Under the pieces are notes generated by a model, which ran no database searches, was not told the DNA's origin, and worked only from the letters and a program-made list of their open reading frames with translations. Positions 7,947 to 8,027 of a DNA stretch of 8,027 bases are shown here, one piece after another (within the stretch, counting starts at the first letter, position 1; every line of letters starts with the position of its first letter). Origin of the DNA: Bacteroidota bacterium (GTDB taxonomy: Bacteria; Bacteroidota; Bacteroidia; Flavobacteriales; Flavobacteriaceae); assembly GCA_023437485.1 (NCBI GenBank), contig JAEZGB010000085.1, positions 1 through 8,027 of the forward strand. Reading direction: 5' to 3'. A program made the translations under genes and the position numbers.

Positions 7947-8027
7947 GATAAATTATTGAAATTGAAGCGAAAGTAGAAATTTACATTTTTTTTTGGGTTT
8001 AAAATCGATGTATGGCTGTTTTTATAC
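7947..8027 (-). other. Upstream leader region of the first gene
   Basis: These are 81 non-coding bases at the window edge, AT-rich on both strands. Read toward the gene, they contain a run of nine A residues (7994-7986), then a candidate -7 box, then an AT-rich leader with no Shine-Dalgarno motif. The upstream neighbour is not in the window, so it cannot be told whether the array starts here or continues. Confidence 0.7.
7968..7975 (-). promoter_or_regulatory. Candidate Bacteroidetes -7 promoter element
   Basis: The minus strand reads TACTTTCG at 7975-7968, matching the Bacteroidetes -7 consensus TAnnTTTG at all fixed positions but one. It lies 21 bases before the ATG of the first gene, which would give a short leader. 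The usual TTTG at about -33 is absent: that position is occupied by the A9 tract, and the nearest T-rich block (TTTT at 8004-8001) is too far away by several bases. This is a motif match only, so confidence is low. Confidence 0.3.

Noticed and set aside
7483..7959. A 158-codon open frame on the plus strand, with a similar one at 503-856
   Set aside because: Both lie antisense to the lamin-tail regions and resemble each other only because the sense genes are homologous. They have no recognisable domain of their own.
7986..7994. A run of nine T on the plus strand as an intrinsic terminator
   Set aside because: No GC-rich stem precedes it on the plus strand, and nothing is transcribed toward it on that strand. 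On the minus strand it is simply an A tract upstream of the first gene.
1..8027. Mobile element, CRISPR array, tRNA or rRNA
   Set aside because: No transposase or recombinase motifs, terminal inverted repeats, regularly spaced short repeats or cloverleaf-like segments were seen. The only large repeats are the three paralogous genes.

Overview
The window is one strand-coherent block. It holds three tandem paralogous genes on the minus strand, transcribed from right to left, with almost nothing else. Each encodes a large secreted protein with the same module order: signal peptide, lamin-tail domain (LTD), chitobiase/hexosaminidase C-terminal-like beta-sandwich, CotH-type kinase domain, InlB-repeat-like beta domain, jelly-roll-like beta domain, and a type IX secretion system (T9SS) C-terminal sorting domain. 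The T9SS tail is known only from the Bacteroidetes/FCB group. Together with AT-rich leaders lacking Shine-Dalgarno sequences, it places the DNA in a Bacteroidetes genome, probably a Flavobacteriia-like or related lineage. The base composition looks balanced, richer in GC than typical Flavobacterium. I cannot name a genus.

Layout in transcription order. Positions 8027-7947 are an 81-nt upstream region with a weak Bacteroidetes-type -7 box. Positions 7946-4590 are the first gene (1118 aa). After a 31-nt gap, 4558-1205 is the second gene (1117 aa). A 163-nt spacer at 1204-1042 carries an inverted repeat. Positions 1041-1 are the first 347 codons of the third gene, cut by the window edge just inside its CotH domain.

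The two complete genes have nearly the same length and align along their whole length. The third aligns to the second over all 347 visible residues with no net length change. This is therefore a tandem gene-duplication array. The 31-nt gap suggests the first two share a transcript; the third may be in the same transcript or have its own promoter. The inferred common role is a family of exported, cell-surface-attached or released CotH-type protein kinases, with carbohydrate- or surface-binding beta domains. Substrates are unknown, and the array may provide variants of one activity with different target preference. No RNA genes, mobile elements or CRISPR arrays were seen.
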